A DNA stretch of 64,000 nt. Source: Actimicrobium sp047621345 (GTDB lineage Bacteria; Pseudomonadota; Gammaproteobacteria; Burkholderiales; Burkholderiaceae_D). Every line of letters starts with the position of its first letter. The stretch's first letter is position 1. The stretch spans positions 1 through 64,000 of the forward strand of contig JBLHLW010000011.1 of assembly GCA_047621345.1 (NCBI GenBank), in the 5' to 3' direction. Below the pieces are notes generated by a model that was given only the letters and a program-made list of their open reading frames with translations, did no database searches and was not told where the DNA came from. A program made the position numbers and the translations under genes. Positions 33,904 to 42,466 of the stretch are shown here, one piece after another.

Positions 33904-34593
33904 TTAGCCCGCGATAGGGATCAACAAGCTACGCAGCAATTCGCTGGCACCATCCCAAACAATCTGTACGCCAAGGCAGAGCAAAATGAACGCTGACAGC
34001 CGCATGAAAATCACGGTACCCGCTTCGCCTAACGGTTTCAAAAGACGCTGCGCATAGCGAAATGCCAAATACAACAGAACAGCAATCACTAACAGCGCGA
34101 GCACCCCACCGCCCATCCGTGCCACCGACAGGCTCAGACGTTGGTCATTGAGCGAAACACCGACCGTGATGGCCGCTGCAAGCGATCCGGGACCGCAGCT
34201 AATCGGAAAGGTCAGCGGGTAGAACGCCTGACGCAGCGAGTGCTCATTCGAATATTGGTCGGCCAGTTCGGTGCGGCGATCGTCAGTGACATGGCTGGCA
34301 TTGAGCAAACGCCAAGCGTTGGCTGCGACGATCAGGCCACCGCCGACCCGCACGATCGGCAGCGAGATACCAAAAAACTCCAATACGTACGAGCCGATCA
34401 GCATCGAACCGGCCATCAGCGCAAACATATTGCGTGCAATTTTGCGCGACAGCAGCGCACGCGTCTTGGTCGACGCCCCATGGGTCAAGCTGAGGAAAAT
34501 CGGTGCAGTCGCTGCTGGATTAAGAATCGGTAGCAGCGCTGCTAGCACGAACAGGAAGCTTTTACCGAGTACCAGCAACAGTTCGATGGCCAT
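33904..34593 (-). CDS. MarC-family integral membrane protein
   Basis: A 229-residue inner-membrane protein with six helices. The LPILNPAATAPIFLSLT start and YPLTFPISCGPGSLAAAITVG core are typical of the MarC/UPF0056 family, whose transport function is not settled (some members have been linked to amino acid export). It begins 1 bp after the BCCT transporter gene ends, so the two are likely cotranscribed. Confidence 0.9.
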   Translation of the reverse strand: MAIELLLVLGKSFLFVLAALLPILNPAATAPIFLSLTHGASTKTRALLSRKIARNMFALMAGSMLIGSYVLEFFGISLPIVRVGGGLIVAANAWRLLNASHVTDDRRTELADQYSNEHSLRQAFYPLTFPISCGPGSLAAAITVGVSLNDQRLSLSVARMGGGVLALLVIAVLLYLAFRYAQRLLKPLGEAGTVIFMRLSAFILLCLGVQIVWDGASELLRSLLIPIAG

Positions 34594-34594
34594 C

Positions 34595-36127
34595 TCAGGA
34601 CACCGCTGTGGGTGGTGTTGGCATTGCGCGCAACTTCTGACGCAACAATTTTTCCTGTTTTTGTTCTACCAGCCAGTCTTCGCGGATTGCTCGCAACAGT
34701 GAGTACGCCATGAGCATGATGACGATCGTGAAGGGCAGCGCGAATACGATAGTCGCAGTTTGGACCGCCTTGAGGCCGCCTGCCAGCAATAGACTGATCG
34801 CGATTCCTGCAACCAGTACGCCCCACACGACCTTAACCTTGTTGGGCGGGTTCGGATTGCCTCCGGTACTCATCATGCCCAGTACCAGCGTGGCGGAGTC
34901 ACCTGAAGTGACAAAGAACACCATCACCAGCACCGTCGCCACGCCGGACATCAACATACCGAACGGTAGCGCGTTGAACATCGTGAACAGCGCCGTCGAG
35001 ACATCGGCCTTGACTGCTTCGGTCAATGGAACGGCTTGCCAGATTTCCATGTGAAGCGCGGTGCCACCAAAGACCGAGAACCAGACGAAGGCTGCCAGTG
35101 TCGGTGCCAGCACGGTACCGATGATGAATTCGCGGATGGTACGACCACGCGAAACGCGCGCAATGAACAGGCCAACAAAAGGCGACCAGGAGACCCACCA
35201 GGCCCAGTAAAAAATCGTCCATCCGCCAACCCAGCCGCCTTCGCTGAACGGTGTCATGCGCAAGCTCATACGCACGAATTCGCTGAGGTAGCTGCCCAGG
35301 GTGTTGGTAAAGGTATCAATGATCGCGACCGTCGGGCCGATCACGAAGACGGCCAGCGCCAGCAATGCAGCCAAGATTAGATTGATGGAGGAGAGCCATT
35401 TGATGCCGCGTTCAACGCCAGTCACTGCTGAAGTGATAAACAGCGCAGTGGTGATCGTGATGATGGCGACTTGCGAAGTATTGCTGACCGGCAGGCCAAA
35501 CAAGGCATTGAGACCGCTATTGATTTGCAGTGCGCCTATGCCGAGTGAGGCGGCAACGCCGAATGCTGTGGCGATGACGGCAAGCACATTGACAATAACG
35601 GAGGAGCGTTTGGCAAGCTTCCAGGGCAGCGCTTCAATCGAGGTACTGACCAGTGCTGCGCCATCGCGGCGGAATTGGAAAAATGCAATCGTCAGAGCGA
35701 CGATGCTGTAGACCGCCCATGGATGCAGGCCCCAGTGGAAAAAGCTGTAACGCATTGCGGCATTGGCTGCGGCAGGCGTGTTGGAAACGATCCCCGGCGG
35801 CGCTGTGCCGTAATGCGAGATGGGTTCGGCCACCCCCCAGAACACGAGTCCAATTCCCATGCCGGCGGCAAACAGCATTGCAAACCAGGACCCGACTGAA
35901 AATTCAGGTTCTTCGTCTTCCTTGCCGAGCTTCATGTTGCCGTAGCGACTGAAGGCTAGATACACCGTCAGGATGACCAGGGCGAGCACCACCCAGAGGT
36001 AAAGCCAGCCAAAGTCATGGGTAATAAAGGCGAGCGCCTGATCGAATACAGCGCTCAGGGATGTCGGCGACAAGAGCCCCCACAGGACAATGGCCAGAAT
36101 GGCGCCGGCGGAAAAAATGAGTTGCAT
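34595..36127 (-). CDS. BCCT-family betaine/choline/carnitine transporter
   Basis: A secondary transporter of about 510 residues and 12 helices. It carries the family segment TIFYWAWWVSWSPFVGLFIARVSRGRT (residues about 315-341), which holds the aromatic substrate box. Substrates of the family are quaternary ammonium compounds such as betaine or choline, often taken up for osmoprotection or as nitrogen source. An in-frame GTG at 36154 would add nine residues; the ATG at 36127 was preferred, although neither has a clear ribosome site. Confidence 0.92.
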   Translation of the reverse strand: MQLIFSAGAILAIVLWGLLSPTSLSAVFDQALAFITHDFGWLYLWVVLALVILTVYLAFSRYGNMKLGKEDEEPEFSVGSWFAMLFAAGMGIGLVFWGVAEPISHYGTAPPGIVSNTPAAANAAMRYSFFHWGLHPWAVYSIVALTIAFFQFRRDGAALVSTSIEALPWKLAKRSSVIVNVLAVIATAFGVAASLGIGALQINSGLNALFGLPVSNTSQVAIITITTALFITSAVTGVERGIKWLSSINLILAALLALAVFVIGPTVAIIDTFTNTLGSYLSEFVRMSLRMTPFSEGGWVGGWTIFYWAWWVSWSPFVGLFIARVSRGRTIREFIIGTVLAPTLAAFVWFSVFGGTALHMEIWQAVPLTEAVKADVSTALFTMFNALPFGMLMSGVATVLVMVFFVTSGDSATLVLGMMSTGGNPNPPNKVKVVWGVLVAGIAISLLLAGGLKAVQTATIVFALPFTIVIMLMAYSLLRAIREDWLVEQKQEKLLRQKLRAMPTPPTAVS

Positions 36128-36356
36128 GTTCGGATCCAGGTAAGTCGCTGTCACTGACAGCGGTGCTCGCCGAAAAGAGGTTCTGTTCCGGTCAAGCGGG
36201 CGCGATCTTAACAGAGCGCTGGCGCACAGGCGAAAACCCCGGCTACGGTTAATCTATCCGAGTCGGGGTAATACGTATCTGTTCGCGTCCGCGCATGATG
36301 GCAGGTCGCGGCGTGCGGGTATGTGTGTTGCGCCGCTTTTGTCTGGAATCACGCGT

Positions 36357-36392
36357 AAAAAAACCCCGGGAATGACTTCCCGGGGTTTTTTT
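36357..36392 (-). terminator. Intrinsic terminator after actP
   Basis: A CCCCGGG/CCCGGGG stem with an eight-base loop is flanked by seven A on one side and seven T on the other, so it can work in both directions. It lies 18 bp past the actP stop and separates that operon from the BCCT gene. Confidence 0.9.
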
Positions 36393-36409
36393 AGTGAACT
36401 ACCTGTGGA

Positions 36410-38074
36410 TCAGTGACCGGATGCACCCTCTGCACCGATACCGGTTTCCGAACGGACTTTCTGGGCTGGATAACCAGCACGATCGAGACGGGCTCGCTCG
36501 CTGTTGTCGGTGATCGAGAACAACCAGATACCCACGAAGCCGGCCGTCATCGAAAATAGTGCCGGTGACGTGTACGGGAAGAGCGCTTCGGTATGGCCGA
36601 GCACGTCAACCCATACTGATTTCGACACGACAGTCAGGCCGACTGCAGTGATCAAGCCCATGAAGCCGCCGATGGTCGCACCGCGCGTGGTGCAATCTTT
36701 CCACAGCACTGACATGAACAGGACCGGGAAGTTGGCCGATGCGGCAATCGCAAACGCCAGCGACACCATGAACGCGATGTTCTGCTTCTCGAACACGATA
36801 CCGAGCACCACGGCGATGATACCCAGGCACAGCGTAGTGATGCGTGACACTTTCAATTCGCTAGCGCTGCTGGCCTTGCCTTTTTTGAAGACGGTGGCAT
36901 ACAGATCATGCGATACCGCCGACGCGCCGGACAAGGTCAAGCCGGCAACCACTGCCAGGATGGTGGCAAAAGCGACCGCCGAAATGAAGCCCAGGAACAC
37001 ATTGCCGCCGACCGCTTTGGCCAGGTGAATAGCTGCCATGTTATTACCGCCCAACAGTTTGCCAGCGGCATCCTTGAATTCAGGATTGGTGCTGACTAGA
37101 ACGATGGCGCCAAAGCCGATGATGAAAGTCAGGATGTAGAAGTAAGCAATCCAGGTAGTGGCCCAGAAGACTGACTTACGGGCTTCCTTGGCATTCGGTA
37201 CGGTGAAGAAACGCATCAGGATATGCGGCAAGCCGGCGGTACCGAACATCAGCGCCATGCCGAATGAAATTGCCGAGATCGGATCCTTGATGAAGTTACC
37301 CGGGCCCATGATCGATTGTCCCTTCTCATGGATTTCGACGGACTTCGCGAACAGTGCTTCCGGGCTGAAGCTGAACTGCTGCATCACGATGTAGGCCATG
37401 AAAGTGGCACCCGACAGCAGCATCACCGCCTTGATGATTTGCACCCAGGTGGTGGCGGTCATGCCGCCGAACAGCACATAGATCATCATCAGGCTACCAA
37501 CGACGACAACGGCGATCCAGTATTCCAGACCGAACAATAGTTTGATCAACTGGCCGGCACCAACCATCTGCGCGATCAGGTAAAACGCGACGACGACCAG
37601 CGTGCCGGATGCTGCGAAAATGCGGATCGGTGCTTGCTGGAAACGATAAGCGGCGACGTCGGCAAAAGTGAAGCGACCGAGGTTACGCAGACGTTCGGCC
37701 ATCAGGAAGGTAATGATCGGCCAGCCGACCAGAAAGCCGATCGAGTAGATCAGGCCATCGTATCCATTGAGGTACACGGCGGCGGAAATGCCGAGGAACG
37801 AGGCCGCTGACATGTAGTCGCCGGCAATTGCCAGGCCGTTCTGGAAGCCGGTGATGCCACCGCCGGCTGTGTAGAAGTCCGAGGCTGATTTGGTCTTGGA
37901 AGCGGCCCATTTGGTAATGAACAGCGTGAAAATAACGAAGGCGCCGAACATCCCAATGGCAGTCCAGTTGGTCGGTTGCTTGGCGACCTGACCTAGATCG
38001 GGTCCCGCGGCATACACAGTGCCAGCGACGGCGAGCAATGCCGCGGCCATGAAAAGGCGTTTGATGATCGACAT
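36410..38074 (-). CDS. actP: Cation/acetate symporter ActP
   Basis: A sodium:solute symporter of 554 residues and about 13 helices, taking up acetate or other short monocarboxylates. A signal-like first helix (ends near VYA) precedes ATKWAASKTKSASDFYTAGG-type family sequence (here FITKWAASKTKSASDFYTAG). The segment NGLAIAGDYMSAASFLG is the sodium-site region. The gene shares one base with the DUF485 stop (TAATG-type junction), the standard yjcH-actP arrangement. Confidence 0.95.
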   Translation of the reverse strand: MSIIKRLFMAAALLAVAGTVYAAGPDLGQVAKQPTNWTAIGMFGAFVIFTLFITKWAASKTKSASDFYTAGGGITGFQNGLAIAGDYMSAASFLGISAAVYLNGYDGLIYSIGFLVGWPIITFLMAERLRNLGRFTFADVAAYRFQQAPIRIFAASGTLVVVAFYLIAQMVGAGQLIKLLFGLEYWIAVVVVGSLMMIYVLFGGMTATTWVQIIKAVMLLSGATFMAYIVMQQFSFSPEALFAKSVEIHEKGQSIMGPGNFIKDPISAISFGMALMFGTAGLPHILMRFFTVPNAKEARKSVFWATTWIAYFYILTFIIGFGAIVLVSTNPEFKDAAGKLLGGNNMAAIHLAKAVGGNVFLGFISAVAFATILAVVAGLTLSGASAVSHDLYATVFKKGKASSASELKVSRITTLCLGIIAVVLGIVFEKQNIAFMVSLAFAIAASANFPVLFMSVLWKDCTTRGATIGGFMGLITAVGLTVVSKSVWVDVLGHTEALFPYTSPALFSMTAGFVGIWLFSITDNSERARLDRAGYPAQKVRSETGIGAEGASGH

Positions 38075-38379
38075 TACAGAACCTCTTTGTGAATGGTCGC
38101 GGTCAGCGCATCGAACTCGTTATTGGCGCGCCGGACATAAATGCCGGTGATGATGACTGTAAAAATGATCACGAACAGTCCGATGGGTATGCCCCAAGTC
38201 ATGACGCCGGCGCCTATTTTTGCACCCAGCAATTCCTTGTCGAAAGCAATCAGTGTGATGAAGCCGTAATACACGATCAACATCAGCCAGGTCATTGTCC
38301 AGCCATAGGACGAACGTGTCGCTACCAGTTTCTGGTAGCTAGGGTTGGCCATCACCCGTTCAACGAGCTTATCTTCCAT
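38074..38379 (-). CDS. DUF485 small membrane protein (YjcH-like)
   Basis: A 101-residue protein with two membrane helices and a conserved N-terminus (VMANPSYQKLVATRSSYGW). DUF485 proteins almost always precede actP and are thought to assist the symporter. AGGAG lies about 9 bases before the ATG. Confidence 0.93.
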   Translation of the reverse strand: MEDKLVERVMANPSYQKLVATRSSYGWTMTWLMLIVYYGFITLIAFDKELLGAKIGAGVMTWGIPIGLFVIIFTVIITGIYVRRANNEFDALTATIHKEVL

Positions 38380-38715
38380 CTTTTGTCTCCTGTTTTTTAT
38401 GTGATTACTGCAGCGCTGCTTTTTAACGCGAGCGCTGCTGCACTCCGCGCTACAAGCCGCGGTGTAAAAATTAACGCGCGCCGAACACTATCAGCGATTA
38501 CTTACCGCCATCTTACGATGGTGAAAATTCGCCGGAATGATCGCTTTCGGGCCCCTTTCACGGCCTCTGGCTGGCCATGCCCGCTGAGTATGCGAGGCAG
38601 CGTACAGACTTGGTTGGTCAATCCCCACATAGTGTTGTCTAGGCTAGCGCGCCATTGCGCGCACGATTTCGGTCCGGCGGAGAAGATCTCGCCTGGCCTC
38701 ACAGGAGAACTGAAC
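38380..38715. promoter_or_regulatory. Divergent intergenic region, DUF485-actP and SDR gene
   Basis: A 336-bp gap holding the promoters of both directions. Ribosome sites are clear on each side (AGGAG before both starts). A direct repeat AGCGCTGC occurs twice about 19 bp apart near 38410-38440. I found no confident promoter or operator sequence. Confidence 0.4.
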
Positions 38716-39591
38716 ATGCTTCAAAAAAACAATGGACACACCAGTTCGGACACCCCGGTCTGGTTCATTACCGGCTGCTCAACCGGTTTTGGCCGCGAAC
38801 TTGCCACTCAGGCACTCGAGCAGGGTTACCGCACCGTTGTGACGGCGCGCAATACGTCAGACATTAGCGATCTTGCTGCGCTGGGTGATGCGCTGGTACT
38901 GACCCTCGACGTGACTGACCAAGCCCAGGTCGATGCGGCCGTACAAGCGGCGATGACACATTTCGGCCGCATTGACGTGCTCGTCAACAATGCCGGCATT
39001 GGCTACTTCGCAGCGGTGGAGGAGAGTGACGAAGAACAGGTCCGACGCATGTTCGAGATCAATCTCTTTGGCGTGAGTCGCATGATCCGCGCGGTGTTGC
39101 CGGGCATGCGCCAGCGGAGTGCCGGCTTCATTGTCAATCTGTCGTCGATTGGCGGCCTGCGCTCGTTCCCGGCCGTCGGGTATTACAACGCGACCAAATT
39201 TGCGGTTGAGGGCTTATCCGAAGCCTTGTGGCAGGAAGTCGAGCCGCTTGGCATTAAGGTCATGCTGGTCGAGCCGAGCGGATTCCGTACCGACTGGGCG
39301 GGCCGTTCGGCCAATGAAATCACCGTGCCGATCGATGACTACCTCGCCACCGCCGGTGCTTGGCGTGCACAAGTACGGGCCTCGTCAGGCAAGCAGCCTG
39401 GTGATCCTAAACGTGCCGCCCATGCCATCATCAGCGCGGTCTCTGCCGCTCAACCGCCGCACCGACTGCTGTTGGGGAACAATGCTTACGACGGAGCGAT
39501 CGAAAAAATCGATCAGCTACGTGCAGAATTCACCGCATGGGAAGCGGTCTCGCGCGGGGCTGATTTTCCGCAAGATCCTGCATCTCGTTAA
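38716..39591 (+). CDS. Short-chain dehydrogenase/reductase
   Basis: A 291-residue NAD(P)-dependent oxidoreductase of the classical SDR family. The coenzyme motif is TGCSTGFG, followed by NNAG, the catalytic Ser in NLSSIGG and YYNATK (YxxxK). The start at 38716 follows AGGAG; the open frame extends far upstream but without family sequence. The substrate is unknown. It heads a plus-strand run with a broken adhP and a universal stress protein. Confidence 0.92.
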   Translation: MLQKNNGHTSSDTPVWFITGCSTGFGRELATQALEQGYRTVVTARNTSDISDLAALGDALVLTLDVTDQAQVDAAVQAAMTHFGRIDVLVNNAGIGYFAAVEESDEEQVRRMFEINLFGVSRMIRAVLPGMRQRSAGFIVNLSSIGGLRSFPAVGYYNATKFAVEGLSEALWQEVEPLGIKVMLVEPSGFRTDWAGRSANEITVPIDDYLATAGAWRAQVRASSGKQPGDPKRAAHAIISAVSAAQPPHRLLLGNNAYDGAIEKIDQLRAEFTAWEAVSRGADFPQDPASR

Positions 39592-39608
39592 TTTTTTTGG
39601 GAAATATC

Positions 39609-40236
39609 ATGAGCCAATATCAGCTCAGGCCGACGCTGCCTTTTATCCCCGGTCATGAGGGCCTCGGCATTGTGATGGTGCTCGGTGCCGGTGTGCAGGC
39701 ATTGCGAGCGCTGCCTGGCCGCTTGGGAGTCGGTCTGCGCAGATGCCCAATTCGGTGGCTAGACCAAGAACGGCGGCTTTGCCGAATACATCCTGGCTGA
39801 CCCGAACTACGTCGCCTCTATCCCGGAAGGCCTGTCGGCGGTCGAGGCAGCGCCAAGCATTTGCGCAGGCGTGACAACCTACAAAGGCATCAAGGAAACT
39901 GTGGCCCGGCCTGGTCAGTGGACTTGCGGCGACCTGCCACCCGGCGAGTTTCCGACGCCACTGTCGGACGTGGTAGCCGACTGCATCACGATTCGTGACT
40001 CGTTTGTCGGCACACGCCAAGCCATGAACGAAGCGCTCGCCTATGCCGTTGCCGGCAAGGTGAAGGCCTATATCGGAGTACAACCGCTGACGGCGATCAA
40101 TCAGATTCTTGAGCGAGTTGAAAAGGGCGAGGTACCATTAGGCGTGGTAATCAATTTCCCCCCCCGCTGCCGGTTGATACTGTTGAGTAGTGCTGCCGGC
40201 CTGGAACAACGACTTGTGACGAGGAGCGTGCAATGA
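39609..40236 (+). pseudogene. adhP: Remnant of zinc alcohol dehydrogenase (adhP-like)
   Basis: Fragments of an AdhP-type alcohol dehydrogenase in two frames. The first (39609 on) reads LPFIPGHEGLGIVMVLGAGV but lacks the N-terminal zinc-site region. The second, in another frame from 39712, reads CLAAWESVCADAQFGG, then a TAG stop at 39760-39762, then TKNGGFAEYILADPNYV to TTYKGIKETVARPGQW. The NAD-binding domain of about 120 residues is deleted and the sequence resumes at LPPGEFPTPLSDVV and continues past the usual end. Loss of both domains, a frameshift and a stop make it non-functional. Its final stop overlaps the next start (ATGA). Confidence 0.85.
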
Positions 40237-41051
40237 CTTACTCAACCTTGATGGTTCAACTTGAATTGGGCCAGCCCAATACCGATGTGTTACGTATCGC
40301 TGCTGATCTGGCGCATCGCTTCGATGCGGCCGTTATCGGTATTGCAGGCTGTCAGCCGATGCAGATGGTGGTCGGCGACGGCTACATTTGTGGCGATCTG
40401 ATCGCTGAAAACGACCAGCTTGTCGTGACTGAAATAGCAGCGGCGGAAGAGCAGTTCCGCACGGCACTGGCCGGCTGCACCGGGGCATTGTCGTGGCGAG
40501 GTAGTCGGTCGTGCTCATCGATTGCGGATTACGTCGCCCGCGCGGCGCGTGCTGCTGATCTGATTGTCGTTGGCACCGCGTCGGATGCGGCCGATGCACA
40601 GCGGCGGTTAAATCTGGATGATCTGGTGATGCAGGCAGGGCGTCCACTGTTAGTGGTGCCGCCAGCGGCCACGCCGCTGCAACGCGTCATGATTGGCTGG
40701 ACCGACACGCGCGAAACTCGGCGTGCCGTTGCTGATGCGTTGCCATTGTTAAAAATGGCATCGCAGGTCGTGGTGGCAGAACTCGATCCTGACGGCGAGC
40801 AGGATGCTGCCCATACGCGACTTGACGATGTCTGCGCCTGGTTACGCCGTCATGGTGTTGACGCGACGACGGTCGCCGTCGTGTCGCACGGCGATGAGGC
40901 GAAGCAGTTGCAGAGTCTCGCCGACGAGCAGCGTGCCGACGTAATCGTTGCCGGCGCGTTTGGTCATAGCCGGTTGCTGGAATGGGTGCTTGGCGGAGTG
41001 ACGCGTAGCTTGCTGGTGCCGGTGGGGCGTTGTTCTTTGCTGTCGCATTGA
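40233..41051 (+). CDS. Universal stress protein, tandem Usp domains
   Basis: A 272-residue cytoplasmic protein with two Usp domains (about 1-145 and 150-270). The first has a recognisable core (LIVVGTASD). The second ends in DVIVAGAFGHSRLLEWVLGGVTRSLL, with the G-2x-G-9x-G(S/T) nucleotide-binding pattern. It probably binds ATP and helps survival under stress. The start ATG overlaps the stop of the adhP remnant, so it may once have been coupled to it. Confidence 0.88.
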   Translation: MTYSTLMVQLELGQPNTDVLRIAADLAHRFDAAVIGIAGCQPMQMVVGDGYICGDLIAENDQLVVTEIAAAEEQFRTALAGCTGALSWRGSRSCSSIADYVARAARAADLIVVGTASDAADAQRRLNLDDLVMQAGRPLLVVPPAATPLQRVMIGWTDTRETRRAVADALPLLKMASQVVVAELDPDGEQDAAHTRLDDVCAWLRRHGVDATTVAVVSHGDEAKQLQSLADEQRADVIVAGAFGHSRLLEWVLGGVTRSLLVPVGRCSLLSH

Positions 41052-41083
41052 CACGCGGTTGTCGGCATTCAAAAGTGCGGCAA

Positions 41084-41193
41084 GTAGGGTGGGCACGGCA
41101 TCATCGTGCCCCACGCGCGCGCATTGGCGAGCGCCGATCTTGCCGCGTTATTCGGTGTGCGCGCGTGGGCACAAAAGGCCGTGCCCACCCTAC
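41084..41193. repeat. REPIN-like element, family 1, complete
   Basis: Bounded by GTAGGGTGGGCAC and GTGCCCACCCTAC with inner arms CGTGCCCCACGCG and CGCGCGTGGGCAC. It lies between the convergent universal stress protein and msrA genes and is followed at once by a family 2 hairpin. Confidence 0.75.
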
Positions 41194-41229
41194 TATATGA
41201 CGTGCTGCCGATGAGGTGATGGGAGTTGC

Positions 41230-41260
41230 GTAGGGTGCAATAACCGAAGTGCATTGCACC
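41230..41260. repeat. Single REP arm, family 2
   Basis: One 31-bp hairpin unit, GTAGGGTGCAATAACC to GCATTGCACC, matching the arms found at 25922-26029, here without a partner. It lies 26 bp from the msrA stop. Confidence 0.65.
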
Positions 41261-41286
41261 GGATGCACTGACACATCCCCGTACGC

Positions 41287-41889
41287 TCAGTGTTTCGTTC
41301 CCCACACTTCCGCTACGCGCGCATCGCGGCCGCAGCCATTGCGGTAGTACGCATAACGGATCGGATTTTTCTTGTAGTAATCCTGATGGTAAGTTTCGGC
41401 CGGATAGAAGGTTGTCAGCGGAATCGTCTCGGTCTCGATCTGCTTGATGATGCCGCCTTTCAGGATCGCAGCCTTGCTGGCGGTAATGGCGGCACGTTGC
41501 GCGTCATTCTCGACAAAAATCGCACTGCGGTACTGACTGCCGACATCGCAAAATTGACGATTCTTGACGGTCGGATCGATGTGATGCCAGAAGTAGTCGA
41601 GCAACGTCGCATAGCTGACCTTGGCCGGATCGTAAATGACCTTGACGACTTCGATATGGCCGCTGTTGCCGGCGCTGACCTGCTCGTAAGTCGGATTGAC
41701 GAGCTTGCCGCCGGCATAGCCGGAATCGACTTCCAGCACGCCCGGCAATTTTTCGAAATCGGCTTCGATGCACCAGAAGCAGCCGCCGCCAAATACGGCG
41801 CTGGCACTTGCTGGTGCCACTGCCGGTGTTTGCGCATGGGCTGTCGCACTAAGCAGAAGCGCGGATAAAAACAGAGAAAGACGGTTCAT
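41287..41889 (-). CDS. msrA: Periplasmic peptide methionine-S-sulfoxide reductase MsrA
   Basis: MsrA repairs methionine-S-sulfoxide in proteins. From the ATG at 41889 the 200 residues begin with a Sec signal (to about residue 21, AHA-QT), so repair takes place in the periplasm. The catalytic motif is GGGCFWC, and the C-terminal NGCGRDARV may supply a resolving cysteine. The start overlaps the msrB stop by four bases, giving a coupled msrBA pair downstream of the copper efflux genes. Confidence 0.94.
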   Translation of the reverse strand: MNRLSLFLSALLLSATAHAQTPAVAPASASAVFGGGCFWCIEADFEKLPGVLEVDSGYAGGKLVNPTYEQVSAGNSGHIEVVKVIYDPAKVSYATLLDYFWHHIDPTVKNRQFCDVGSQYRSAIFVENDAQRAAITASKAAILKGGIIKQIETETIPLTTFYPAETYHQDYYKKNPIRYAYYRNGCGRDARVAEVWGTKH

Positions 41890-42395
41890 GTACGTAACTC
41901 CGGAAGTGCCTGATCGGCGGGAATGAATTGCAGCGCCACGCCATTGTTGCAATAGCGCAGGCCGGTTGGTTTGGGGCCATCCTTGAAGACATGACCCTGA
42001 TGGCCGCCGCAACGCACGCAATGGTATTCGGTGCGGGGAAAGATCATCGCGTAATCCGTTTTGGTGGCGATGCCGGCCGGAATGAAATCATAAAAACTGG
42101 GCCAGCCGGTGCGACTGTCAAACTTGGTATTGCTCTTGAATAGCGGGTTGCTGCAGGCTGCGCAAACGAACGTGCCGCTGCGTTTTTCAGCATCGAGCGC
42201 GCTGCTGCCGGGGCGCTCGGTACCTTCTTCGAACAGTACGTTGTAACTCGCTGGCGAGAGCAACTGCTGCCATTGCGCGGGGGTCTTGCTGACGACAAAA
42301 CCGGCGGTAGCAGCGAATGCCGAAGGGGCCAGTTGCAACAGCGCTGCGCCGCTGAACAGGCCTGACAGTTTTTGAATCAGTTGACGTCGGTTCAT
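41886..42395 (-). CDS. msrB: Exported methionine-R-sulfoxide reductase MsrB
   Basis: MsrB repairs methionine-R-sulfoxide. The 169 residues carry an N-terminal MNRRQLIQKLSG twin-arginine-like signal followed by a hydrophobic stretch, so export, perhaps by Tat, is likely. The zinc site is formed by CAAC and CVRC. The catalytic Cys is in RYCNNGVAL where many homologues read RYCINSASL. AAAGGAG lies just before the ATG. Confidence 0.93.
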   Translation of the reverse strand: MNRRQLIQKLSGLFSGAALLQLAPSAFAATAGFVVSKTPAQWQQLLSPASYNVLFEEGTERPGSSALDAEKRSGTFVCAACSNPLFKSNTKFDSRTGWPSFYDFIPAGIATKTDYAMIFPRTEYHCVRCGGHQGHVFKDGPKPTGLRYCNNGVALQFIPADQALPELRT

Positions 42396-42416
42396 GGTTT
42401 CTCCTTTGAAGAATGT

Positions 42417-42450
42417 GCGACAAAGTTTAACTGTAGTAGCTCTTTGTCGC
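42417..42450 (-). other. Intercistronic hairpin between cusA and msrB
   Basis: GCGACAAAG and CTTTGTCGC form a perfect nine-base stem around a 16-base loop, in the 71-bp gap between cusA and msrB. No T-run follows it, so it is unlikely to be an efficient terminator. It could stabilise the cus message or tune readthrough into msrBA. Confidence 0.5.
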
Positions 42451-42466
42451 TGGCACCGGTGATCAC

